Shown: piece after piece, positions 29,450-38,051 of the stretch
Numbering within the stretch: the first letter of the stretch is position 1
Layout: the number at the start of each line of letters is the position of its first letter
NCBI GenBank assembly: GCA_913051655.1
Contig: CAJXHI010000018.1
Span: forward strand, 1-59,017
DNA length: 59,017 nucleotides
Origin: an uncultured Alphaproteobacteria bacterium
GTDB lineage: Bacteria > Pseudomonadota > Alphaproteobacteria > Rhodobacterales > Rhodobacteraceae
Direction of reading: 5' to 3'
The notes under the pieces: generated by a model
Databases searched by the model: none
What the model saw: the letters and a program-made list of their open reading frames with translations, nothing else
Told to the model about the DNA's origin: nothing
Translations under genes and position numbers: made by a program

Positions 29450-29809
29450 TATTGGTTAACACGCAGGCAGGCCTTGGTCCGTTTACAGTATATGCATCTC
29501 TCAACGACGCCTTCGTAGCTCTGGCAGAAGATGCGGTCGCCAAGTTTCACAAATGTAAAACAAAGGTCAGCTGACAGATGCTCTTATCAAACATGCTGAT
29601 AATCACGAAATGACTGAGCAGATGCCCCTCGCGGGATCAAAGGATTTCAAACCTGTCGTTGCCAGCAAAAGATGATGTATCACATCGAATCTGGCTGGCG
29701 CAAATATCTCAAATGGTGCGGGCGTAATGGCGAATGAAATTATTGCGGAAATTGAGGTGGATAACGGTACGATTCATTTTATTGACAAAGTATTTTTGCC
29801 CGGTAGGCG
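29450..29809 (+). pseudogene. Remnant of a fasciclin (FAS1) domain protein
   Basis: Reading from about 29453 gives LVNTQAGLGPFTVYASLNDA then FVALAEDAVAKFHK, matching the FAS1 pattern of a 'GPFTVFAPTDEAFAAL' strand. The frame then breaks and hits a stop. In another frame (about 29692-29803) the end of the domain is clear: LAGANISNGAGVMANEIIAE followed by IEVDNGTIHFIDKVFLP. The signal peptide and middle part are not recoverable. Such secreted FAS1 proteins usually mediate adhesion. The remnant lies between the aminotransferase and lysA. Confidence 0.75.
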
Positions 29810-30057
29810 GCCTGCATGTTACTAAGTGAACAAATTCACAGTTAAATGTATTTACTGGATAATGTGTTCAAGCGCCTGCTAACCAATAGCAGGCTTTTGA
29901 ACATTCTTCATAGGTGCATCTGTGCAATGCAGAAGCGATTGAATAACGGATAATTTGACCAGCCATTCTTAAAGCGTATCTATTCTCAAACTGTGCTTTC
30001 TTTTGTTTGTGTTTAGCGCTAGGTATCTCCTTGATTTCGGATTTTTAGGCAAGAGAA

Positions 30058-31323
30058 ATGGATCATTTTACGTATCATAACGGCGTACTGTATGCTGAAA
30101 ATGTCGCGCTTAGTGATATAGTGGCCAAGGTTGGCACGCCCTTGTATGTCTATTCCACGGCAACTCTTGAACGGCATTTTCGTCTTTTTGATGATGCCCT
30201 GAGTGGTATTGATCATCTGGTTTGTTACGCAATGAAAGCCGCGTCCAATCAGGCGATTATCAAAACGCTTGCTGCACTTGGTGCGGGCATGGATGTGGTT
30301 TCGGGTGGAGAATATATGCGTGCGATTAAGGCTGGTGTGCCAACGGATCGCATCGTTTTTTCCGGTGTAGGTAAAACCCACCAAGAGATGGATATGATTA
30401 TCCAAGGGGGCGTGCGGCAAGTTAATGTTGAAAGCGAACCGGAAATGGTTCTTTTGGACAAGGCGGCCCAGCGGCATGGCAAAAAAATACCAATTACCAT
30501 CCGTGTGAACCCTGATGTTGACGCAAAAACGCATGCAAAGATCGCTACTGGAAAATCGGAAAATAAATTTGGTATTCCTATTGCCAAGGCGCGGGATGTC
30601 TATGCTACGGCAGGTCGACTAAAGAGCCTTGATGTGGTGGGTATTGATGTTCATATAGGATCTCAACTGACCGATTTGGAACCATTTGCGTTGGCTTACC
30701 GAAAAGTTGCGGAGCTTACCGAAATGCTGCGCGCGGATGGACATGATATCAGACGTCTGGATCTTGGGGGGGGGTTGGGTATCCCATACGTGCGCGGTAA
30801 TCAGGCACCTCCATTGCCCGAAGACTATGGGGCGATGATCAAACGCGAAGTGGGGCATCTGGGTTGTGAGGTCGAAATCGAACCTGGTCGTTTGATCGCT
30901 GGAAATGCCGGACTTTTGATATCCTCGGTGATTTATTTAAAAGAAGGAGAGGGTCGCAATTTCCTGATCTTAGATGCTGCAATGAATGACTTGATCCGTC
31001 CGGCACTTTATGAGGCACATCATGACATTATACCTGTTAAAGAACCCGCAGCCGACGCAAAATATGAAATATTTGATGTGGTTGGCCCTGTTTGTGAAAC
31101 AGGCGACACTTTCGCACGAAATTGCGCTCTGCATCGGCTAACGAATGGTGATTTAGTGGCCTTTAGATCCGCGGGGGCTTACGGTGCAGTCATGGCCAGC
31201 GAATATAATTCGCGACCTTTAGTCCCTGAAGTTTTGGTGAAAGGAGATCAATTTGCGGTAATCCGTCCCAGACCAACCCTTGAGGAAATGATAAATCGAG
31301 ATACTATTCCTCCATGGCTTTAA
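30058..31323 (+). CDS. lysA: Diaminopimelate decarboxylase
   Basis: LysA makes lysine from meso-diaminopimelate with pyridoxal phosphate. The 421-residue fold-type III enzyme shows the PLP lysine in CYAMKAASNQAI, SGGEYMRAIKAG, the KFGIP/DVHIGSQL motifs, the glycine-rich LDLGGGLGIPY phosphate loop, EPGRLIAGNAG, and the second-subunit catalytic cysteine in VGPVCETGDTFA. Length and start are normal. It precedes the DUF4175 gene by 64 bp and follows the fasciclin remnant; dapA for the same pathway is at 51361. Confidence 0.97.
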   Translation: MDHFTYHNGVLYAENVALSDIVAKVGTPLYVYSTATLERHFRLFDDALSGIDHLVCYAMKAASNQAIIKTLAALGAGMDVVSGGEYMRAIKAGVPTDRIVFSGVGKTHQEMDMIIQGGVRQVNVESEPEMVLLDKAAQRHGKKIPITIRVNPDVDAKTHAKIATGKSENKFGIPIAKARDVYATAGRLKSLDVVGIDVHIGSQLTDLEPFALAYRKVAELTEMLRADGHDIRRLDLGGGLGIPYVRGNQAPPLPEDYGAMIKREVGHLGCEVEIEPGRLIAGNAGLLISSVIYLKEGEGRNFLILDAAMNDLIRPALYEAHHDIIPVKEPAADAKYEIFDVVGPVCETGDTFARNCALHRLTNGDLVAFRSAGAYGAVMASEYNSRPLVPEVLVKGDQFAVIRPRPTLEEMINRDTIPPWL

Positions 31324-31387
31324 CGCGGTAGATGCCGCTTTGGTTTGAGAAGGGTAATCGACAATTTTAAATCTCCCGCGCCAGGTT

Positions 31388-33859
31388 TTGTGGCCATTAG
31401 TGGCCACATATTTCGGTCTGATTGCTGAACACAGCTTTCGGGCTTTTTGGCCTTTCTTTTCAGTTTTGCTAAGCCTGTTGGCGCTAGGGTTTCTAAACGT
31501 GCATGTTCATGTCAACATCGAAGTGTTTTGGCTCGGCCTTTCGGGCGCTGGCATTTTTTTGATTGGCGCTCTGACTTGGGGGATATGGAAATTTCATGCA
31601 CCGACTGTTAATGAGGCTCAAAATCGTCTTGATCGCTCACTGCCTACGCGACCGCTTCAGGGATTGCGCGATCGGCACGGCCTTGGTACTGATGACCCTT
31701 CTTCCAAAGAAATGTGGCTTGCGCATCGGCGCCGGCTGAAACAAGACGCTGCAAAAGCCTGTCCTGTCAAACCTGATTTGTCATTATCTAAACGCGATCC
31801 TCACGGTTTACGCTTTTCTGCGCTTTTTCTGTTTACTCTCAGTTTGATTTTTGGTTCGGTTTGGAACCTTTCGACAACGAGGCCTCCGATAATCGCAGGC
31901 AATAGCGCCTCTGCTGACGGACCGCAGTGGGAAGGTTGGATAACACCTCCGGTCTATTCTTCATTGCCTACGCTATACTTAAACGATTTGACGGATGCGC
32001 CTGAGCTATCTATTTTGAAAGGCAGCCGTATCGAGGTTCGTTTCTATGGCGAGGCGGGCAGAAATATTTTAAGCGAAACAACATCGGCCAAAACGTCTCA
32101 ATCTCAGTCCGCCTCAGAGCCTGTTCAGGTCTTTCACGTGATGCAATCTGGTGTAATTGAGATCGCGGGTCCCTTAGGTGCGCGTTGGGAGGTATACCTG
32201 GCGCCTGATCTTATTCCCAAAGTGTCATGGGATGGCTTATTCGACACTGATTTTTATGGGGAAAGCACATTTACCTTTGCCGCGAGCGATGATTATGGCG
32301 TGAGTAATGTACAGGCAAAGATCACACTTGACATTGAATCCCTTGATCGTCGTTACGGGCTTTCCGCACAACCGCGCGACCTCATGCCCATTGTTCTTGA
32401 TTTGGCAATGCCGCTGAGCGGCGACAGTTTGGATTTCACCAGTAAAATGGTTGAAGATTTTTCGCGCTCCACTTGGTCAAACCTTCCTGTAAAAATCATT
32501 CTGGAAGGGCGTGACGAGATTGATCAAATGGGTCGTACGAAGCAGATGAAAACACTTTTGCCAGGGCGGAAGTTTTTTGATCCGCTCGCCGCAGCGCTCG
32601 TCGAACAGCGTCGGGATCTTTTGTGGTCGGATGAAAATGCGCCTCGTGTGGCCAATATTCTGCGTGCCATCAGCCATAACCGCGAAACGGTTTTTCGCAA
32701 AGAAACGGATCATCTAAGGCTCCGTTTCATCATTAAACGTCTGGAGGCAGGGTATCGCAATTATCTTTTAGAGGCTCGGCGCGACGAATTGGCAGAAGCG
32801 CTGTGGGATTTGGCGCTCTCGATCGAAGATGAAGATGGGCTGGAAGATGCTCTGGGACGTATGCGTCGTGCACAGGAACGGTTGTCTCAAGCTATGAAAA
32901 ACGGGGCTTCACAAGATGAAGTTGCAGAGTTGATGCGCGAATTAAAACGCGCAAATGAAGATTACATGCGGCAGCGCTCCAGAGAGGCTGCGCGCAATCA
33001 ATATCCGAACCGCCGTCCCCCTTCGGAGGGTGAAAGTATGGAGCTTTCGCAAAATGATCTGCAGGAGATGATGGATCGTATCCAAAAGCTTATGGAAGAA
33101 GGCCGTATGGCGGAAGCCCAGCAAGCCTTAAACGACTTGCAGGAATTGATGGAGAACATGCAAATCGCCCGAGGTGAAGGTGGCGAGGGATCTCTGGGTG
33201 AGCAGGCCGCCGAAGGACTAAGTGAGACTTTAAGAGAACAACAAAGATTGTCCGACGAAGCCTTTCGCCAGTTGCAAGAAGAAAATGGACCTGCAATGCA
33301 AGGGCAAGGTGAGAATGGTAAGGAGTCGCAGGAAGGTCAATCTAGAGAAGAAGAGAATGCCTCAGAGCACGGACTGGCAAGGCGACAAGGCGATCTGCGA
33401 GAGCAGCTTGACCGGCAACGCGAGGCGCTGTCTCAATTAGACGGTGGGGGTGATGACGATACCCAACAATCTTTTCATGACGCAGAAGAGGCTATGCGCC
33501 GTGCTGAGCGCGCCTTGGAAGAAGGTGAATTTTCAAGTGCGCTTGATCGTCAAGCGGAAGCCATAGAAAATCTGCGCGAAGGTCTTCGAGATCTATCTCG
33601 CTCTCTTGCACAAGCGGAAAACGGACCGACCGAAGAGCACGGGACCGGCCCATCACGACAGCGTGCTCAGCAGCAGGACCCGTTGGGAAGATCAAGTGGA
33701 AACGGCTCATCGGAGTCTGACCAGGACACTGACCTAAGCATGCAAGACACGGCTCGTCGTGCTCAAGAGTTGTTAGATGAGATCCGTAGGCGATCTGGTG
33801 AACGTCAACGTCCCGAGGAAGAACGCGATTATCTGCGTAAGCTGCTGGAAAAATTCTAA
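31388..33859 (+). CDS. DUF4175/TIGR02302 family membrane protein with long coiled coil
   Basis: This 823-residue protein has two membrane helices near the N terminus (about 17-35 and 41-63). A conserved domain follows (EAQNRLDRSLPTRPLQGLRD, then SADGPQWEGWITPPVYS). The second half (about 440-823) is long, helical, and Gln/Glu/Arg-rich, predicted as coiled coil (DDPSKE-type start, EGRMAEAQQALNDLQELMEN). It ends in RRRSGERQRPEEERDYLRKL, typical of TIGR02302. No ATG is available at the expected N terminus: the frame opens at 31358, the first usual start is TTG 31388, and an ATT at 31364 would have an AAGGG site and extend it by 8 residues. Function is unknown; an envelope role is inferred from topology. 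Confidence 0.88.
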   Translation: MWPLVATYFGLIAEHSFRAFWPFFSVLLSLLALGFLNVHVHVNIEVFWLGLSGAGIFLIGALTWGIWKFHAPTVNEAQNRLDRSLPTRPLQGLRDRHGLGTDDPSSKEMWLAHRRRLKQDAAKACPVKPDLSLSKRDPHGLRFSALFLFTLSLIFGSVWNLSTTRPPIIAGNSASADGPQWEGWITPPVYSSLPTLYLNDLTDAPELSILKGSRIEVRFYGEAGRNILSETTSAKTSQSQSASEPVQVFHVMQSGVIEIAGPLGARWEVYLAPDLIPKVSWDGLFDTDFYGESTFTFAASDDYGVSNVQAKITLDIESLDRRYGLSAQPRDLMPIVLDLAMPLSGDSLDFTSKMVEDFSRSTWSNLPVKIILEGRDEIDQMGRTKQMKTLLPGRKFFDPLAAALVEQRRDLLWSDENAPRVANILRAISHNRETVFRKETDHLRLRFIIKRLEAGYRNYLLEARRDELAEALWDLALSIEDEDGLEDALGRMRRAQERLSQAMKNGASQDEVAELMRELKRANEDYMRQRSREAARNQYPNRRPPSEGESMELSQNDLQEMMDRIQKLMEEGRMAEAQQALNDLQELMENMQIARGEGGEGSLGEQAAEGLSETLREQQRLSDEAFRQLQEENGPAMQGQGENGKESQEGQSREEENASEHGLARRQGDLREQLDRQREALSQLDGGGDDDTQQSFHDAEEAMRRAERALEEGEFSSALDRQAEAIENLREGLRDLSRSLAQAENGPTEEHGTGPSRQRAQQQDPLGRSSGNGSSESDQDTDLSMQDTARRAQELLDEIRRRSGERQRPEEERDYLRKLLEKF

Positions 33860-35431
33860 TTCTCTGAATAGTTGGAGTTGTGTTTTTGCGATCGCGGTGA
33901 GATGACTTATTCCCTACCAGTATTTTGGGATACTGTCATACGACTTCGTCATGCCGAGCAGCGATTTTTTCGTATCTGAAGTGCTTCCTTATTCTCTAAG
34001 AGGGTGTGAAGGGTAGAAAATAGGTGACATTTGAAAAGTTTTTATGCCCATATTGACTTGGCTCGGTAAGGGGTTTGCAATGTTTAAACCTGCCTTATGG
34101 CAAATTTTTGCAATTTGTATAATGGTTTTTGAGTCACTTGCTTTCGTAGGAAACATCACATGCTTACAGTAAGGGACAGGATTTCGGCAGGATAGCCGTG
34201 TCGACTTGCGAAGGCAAAATGCTCAACCGTTCGGGTTACTGTTTTCCTCCTCTTTACACTGCCTAATGAGATCGTATAAAATTTGACGAATTGTTGTTTT
34301 AGCACAACAATGGGCACCATGTACGTGCAAAGATAATTGGTTGACCCTCTGCCGGTTCAGCGACTGTTGCGACCAACATGCATGAAAATCCCCACAAAAC
34401 CCAAACATCATTAGATATCGCTGGGAAAGCTGTAGATCGTATGAAACATGGTTTGGTCCAGGTGATCCGTTAGCTCATTTTTCCATCTGCCCGATTGCGG
34501 CATGAGTGTTATTCTGGAAACTCGCGGCGTTTTTCTGCAATGTTGTGACCGTCGAAATCTTAGATCAGGGCAATTTCAGAACTATACGGCGCATCTGTCT
34601 TGTGTCCCAAAGCAAAAAATGGAACGTCCTTGCGCCAAAAGTGATCGCACTGCAATCCCAGAGATTTCATACAATTTCGGAATTTTTGTTACAAAAATCA
34701 GGGCTTTTATATACACAGCACTTTTCGTCTGATCCTGAAATCTTTGGTTTAGGCAGTCTGATACTGCATGCAGACCGGTGGGCCGGTTGGGACGAATATT
34801 ATTAAGACAATTATCTATTATTGCCGGAGGCCTGCCAAAGGACGCATGGCCAAGCATCTGGACGATGGGATTCGATTGTTCCCCATTTAATTAAACAAAG
34901 CTGATCTTGAATAGTGCACTGTTTCGGCGATATTTTATTCATAGCAGGGGGCGATGGCCTTCTAAGACAAAAGCAAACCTGTAAGGGCGCAAAGAACGTT
35001 TCCGTATTTAAAAGGACGGTTCTATGAAATTGGTGGTATATTGGTTGAGGTCATGCAGGGAGCTCCTCTAAAGAAGTGCAGTTACAATCATATTGCGTCT
35101 GAATTGGACGCGGGTTAATTTCACGATTTGTCACGCTGCATACGAGCCTAAGGACTTGAGTTTAAAGAAATTGAATTTGCATGTCTCAGAGGGGCAATCA
35201 GTCTTCTTTAATGATTTCGACAATGATCTTTTTGAATTTCAGAGCGGATATTTGCATAAACGCGCAACCTTTTATATGGCTTAACGGCACTTTTTGATTT
35301 GGTTGCAGATAATTTTAAAGGTGGCATTTAAATTGTGAAAAATTACCGAACTCAAACCACGTTAAATTAAACTTGGTAAACTTGCAGCACCATGGCGTCA
35401 ACAATCGGAAACGCCATGAATTAAATCGCGC
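33860..35431. other. 1.57-kb stretch without a supportable gene
   Basis: This is long for such a compact genome. It has many short open frames on both strands, none with a good start, ribosome site and coding-like codon use. A patch at 35093-35281 reads HAAYEPKDLSLKKLNLHVSE on the plus strand, faintly like the start of an ABC-transporter ATPase domain, and a minus-strand frame at 34582-34857 is open. Both are too weak to name. The stretch probably represents decayed genes between the convergent DUF4175 and rpsO ends. Confidence 0.5.
35391..35418 (-). terminator. Inverted repeat just after rpsO, possible 3' stem-loop
   Basis: CATGGCGT (35391-35398) and ACGCCATG (35411-35418) form a perfect 8-bp stem with a 12-nt loop, 13 bp beyond the rpsO stop. 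No U-run follows on the rpsO strand, so it may stabilise or process the transcript rather than terminate it by itself. Confidence 0.4.
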
Positions 35432-35701
35432 TCAGCGGCGGATACCTAAGCGGCCGATCAAGTTTTGGTAGCGGTTTTCTTCAACGCCTTTGAGATAATC
35501 CAAAAGCTTACGGCGCTGTGCCACCAATTTTAAAAGACCACGACGAGAATGATTATCCTTCTTGTGGGTTTTGAAGTGTTCGGTCAACGTTGTGATACGC
35601 GATGTTAGAATGGCCACTTGTACCTCAGGTGATCCTGTATCACCTTCTTTAGTGGCGAATTCTTTCATCACGCGTGCTTTGTCCTCAGCATTAATCGACA
35701 T
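35432..35701 (-). CDS. rpsO: 30S ribosomal protein S15
   Basis: S15 binds the central domain of 16S rRNA and nucleates assembly of the 30S platform. The 89-residue product has the whole family signature: [20 protein letters not shown], then [30 protein letters not shown] and a C-terminal [12 protein letters not shown]. An AAGGAG site sits 7 nt before the ATG. In most alphaproteobacteria pnp follows rpsO; here no pnp is found downstream, only the long empty stretch. Upstream lie a DUF1643 gene and truB on the same strand. Confidence 0.98.
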   Translation of the reverse strand: MSINAEDKARVMKEFATKEGDTGSPEVQVAILTSRITTLTEHFKTHKKDNHSRRGLLKLVAQRRKLLDYLKGVEENRYQNLIGRLGIRR

Positions 35702-35703
35702 CG

Positions 35704-35786
35704 GGGTCTCCTTCCTAGTTAACGTTTATGGTGCGAGCCGGGATGTCGTCCAGCAAGACCCGTGGAGCCAGAGCACAAGAGTGCTC
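35704..35786 (-). promoter_or_regulatory. Possible structured leader of rpsO
   Basis: In the 85 nt before the rpsO start, a GAGCAC/GTGCTC hairpin (35771-35786, 4-nt loop) lies upstream. A GGGTC segment (complement of 35757-35761) can pair with GACCC (complement of 35704-35708), which lies between the Shine-Dalgarno AAGGAG and the start codon. S15 represses its own translation through leader structures in several bacteria, so this could be such an operator. The pairing is only 5 bp and unproven. Confidence 0.35.
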
Positions 35787-36482
35787 CAGAGCCTTTGCGT
35801 TTAACTTCTTTCTTTTGAAATTAAAAGCAAAAAGATTCGCCTAACGCCATCGAGCCAATTTTCGCGCTAAACTTCATCCAAAATATCAACTTCCCTACAG
35901 GCTTTTTGCTGTTCATTCCCTTAATTGTACCAATCAAATCATCCGCATTCTTTCCTCAAAGAATATCAGAAAATTCTATGGAGAAAGGAGGCTGTTCTGT
36001 TGGATTTCATATTAGGAAGATTCGCTTATCATATCGTATGTATTTACCATCTTGGGTTTCTATTTCATCATTTTCGGCCCTACTGTGTTTAAAAACCATG
36101 CTATCCAGTAAGAACGCACAAATGCTTCCTGTTAGTAAAGACATTGCAAATCTCATGTAATTTACCCAAAGGTAAACTTTCCTGAAGGGATGGTGCTGTC
36201 GCATTAATTCTTTAAATGTTTAGGTAAATACTTTTAAGCGATTTATTAACGGCCCTTTTGGATCTCAGAAATTAGCTTTAGGGCCAATCAACTAAAATTG
36301 TAATGAATTCGATTTGGGCCAGAACCCGATCGGTAATATAAACTAGAAAGCTCTCGTCACCTACAGAGCCCGGACTTAAGGCAAGGCCAAGTGAAAATTT
36401 TTCCAAGTGATATGCCAATGGGATTTGTAAATACGCATGAGGTTGTATTTGTTTAAAGTCTAAATGGTTTCTGTCAGGCGTT
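35787..36482. other. Gap between rpsO leader and the DUF1643 gene
   Basis: About 700 bp of AT-rich sequence. An 84-codon frame on the plus strand and a 65-codon frame on the minus strand (36007-36204) overlap in it. Neither has a convincing ribosome site or recognisable content, so no gene is called. The region should contain the rpsO promoter. Confidence 0.4.
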
Positions 36483-37016
36483 TTACGGTGTACGATCGTT
36501 TTTTAAATAAATCTCCCAAGGTTCAGGTAAGTGCTGATAGGATATATAAAGAGGATGCTTTGGGTGTCCGTCTTTGCTTAGCCCAAGGTGAAAAATGGGC
36601 TTGTTTAGGCCCGCCAATAATTTTTTAACATACAAGCCGCGTTGCATATGCGCACCATGAGTGCCCCAAGCTGCAATTGTTTCATTTGCCCAATCGCACG
36701 CTTTGTTAATCGCTTCGTCATTATGAGGGCCAATAGGGTCAGTGGCTGCACGCATTTTTTTGGGGTCTGTGTCGCGCCAAGCAAAAATATTAGTTACGCA
36801 AAACGCCCCATATCCCAAAGTCCTCGCTCGGCGTTCACAGCGCTCTACCGTGGGGTCGTTTTGTACCTCCGTCGCAGTAGAAGGATTCAGCATCACAAAA
36901 TGTAGACGCTCCCCACTCGGCTCCCAAACTCGTTTCAGACTGTATCGATAAAGGAGGCAGTCTGAATATTGCGCTGTTGATTCCACATCTCTATTGTGGT
37001 GTTGTTTTTCAATCAT
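36483..37016 (-). CDS. DUF1643 domain-containing protein
   Basis: The product (177 residues from ATG 37016; 186 if a TTG at 37043 is used) has the DUF1643 signature: HFVMLNPSTATEVQNDPTVE, then CERRARTLGYGAFCVTNIFA and WRDTDPKKMR, AAWGTHG and the late LGLSKDGHPKHPLYI. The function of this family is unknown; it is a small soluble domain found in many bacteria and phages. No clear ribosome site precedes either start, so the exact N terminus is uncertain. It lies between truB and rpsO on the same strand, interrupting the common truB-rpsO neighbourhood. Confidence 0.87.
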   Translation of the reverse strand: MIEKQHHNRDVESTAQYSDCLLYRYSLKRVWEPSGERLHFVMLNPSTATEVQNDPTVERCERRARTLGYGAFCVTNIFAWRDTDPKKMRAATDPIGPHNDEAINKACDWANETIAAWGTHGAHMQRGLYVKKLLAGLNKPIFHLGLSKDGHPKHPLYISYQHLPEPWEIYLKNDRTP

Positions 37017-37088
37017 TTGCGAAATTTGGATGGAACAGGACAAATTTGCAAGGGTTTGAGCCGATGTTTGTGGATTTAAGATACCTTT

Positions 37089-37997
37089 TCAGGAAAGAAG
37101 AAACACCCGATTGGGATGTAAGGATCCGTAGCGGTATTCACCGATGGCAATAGGTTTTCCTTGATGAGCTACCCAGCCGATATCCCCATAGTCTACGTCT
37201 GGAAGGATTACCGGCGCAGGGTTGCCGTTGCGTAAGCGTTGTGCACTTTCTTGTGAACAGGAGCCCGCGGGCAAATCTTGTAAGCCAATTTCCATAGGGT
37301 GAAGGTGGCTTTCCAACTCTGGTGTGCGTTCAAGGTCTTGGATCACGCCAAAATCGATGCACTCTTTAATGTCAAAAGGACCGACCCATAAACGGCGTAG
37401 ACGTTTAACATGCCCATAGCAGGAAAGATATTCGCCGAGATCACGTGCGATGGATCTTACGTATCCCCCTTGGCCACATACCATTTCCAGCTCAACATGA
37501 TCCGCATCTGGTCGCGCTATCACTAAGAGAGACTGAACAAACAAACGCCGCGCAACTAGTTCAATGTCTTCGCCCCGACGCGCGCGCAGATAGGCGCGTT
37601 CGCCATCAATTTTCACAGCAGAAAATTTTGGGGGAATTTGTTCAATGTCGCCTATGAACCTGTTGAGTGCCTCTTTAATATCATCGTCACTGGGGCGCAG
37701 GTCGCTTTGTGCAATGATCTCACCTTCGACATCGTCGGTATTTGTCGCCGCGCCAAGACGCACTAGAAAGCGATAACATTTTGATGCCTCTGTCACATAA
37801 GACACAGTTTTTGTTGCTTCACCCAAGGCAATAGCAAGAACACCTGTGGCCTCTGGGTCTAAAGTGCCACAATGGCCGGCTTTGTTTGCGTTCAGCGCCC
37901 ATTTGACTTTATTGACCACAGCTGTTGAGGTCATACCGGCGGGTTTATCCACCAGAAGCCAACCTGAAATGTTCCGCCCTTTGCGCTTTTTGCCCAT
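37089..37997 (-). CDS. truB: tRNA pseudouridine(55) synthase
   Basis: TruB makes pseudouridine at position 55 of the T-loop in tRNA. The product (302 residues from ATG 37997, with AAGG 9 nt upstream; an in-frame GTG at 38006 is less likely) has [20 protein letters not shown], the catalytic Asp47 in [14 protein letters not shown], the KCYRF segment with the active-site Tyr, [15 protein letters not shown] and a C-terminal PUA-like region. Length is as expected. Confidence 0.95.
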   Translation of the reverse strand: MGKKRKGRNISGWLLVDKPAGMTSTAVVNKVKWALNANKAGHCGTLDPEATGVLAIALGEATKTVSYVTEASKCYRFLVRLGAATNTDDVEGEIIAQSDLRPSDDDIKEALNRFIGDIEQIPPKFSAVKIDGERAYLRARRGEDIELVARRLFVQSLLVIARPDADHVELEMVCGQGGYVRSIARDLGEYLSCYGHVKRLRRLWVGPFDIKECIDFGVIQDLERTPELESHLHPMEIGLQDLPAGSCSQESAQRLRNGNPAPVILPDVDYGDIGWVAHQGKPIAIGEYRYGSLHPNRVFLLS

Positions 37998-38051
37998 GTG
38001 CCGCACCTTCTCGTAATTAAGAAACCCGCCTAAAACAGAGTGGATTTAACG

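Noticed and set aside
34582-34857. Minus-strand 91-codon frame starting MLGHASFGRPP, faintly integrase-like
   Set aside because: No other integrase motif is present and the frame lacks a ribosome site; the likeness is probably chance.
35093-35284. 63-codon frame with an ABC-ATPase-like beginning (HAAYEPKDLSLKKLNLHVSE)
   Set aside because: No Walker A follows, no ribosome site, and the resemblance is too short; noted only as a possible remnant in the gap description.
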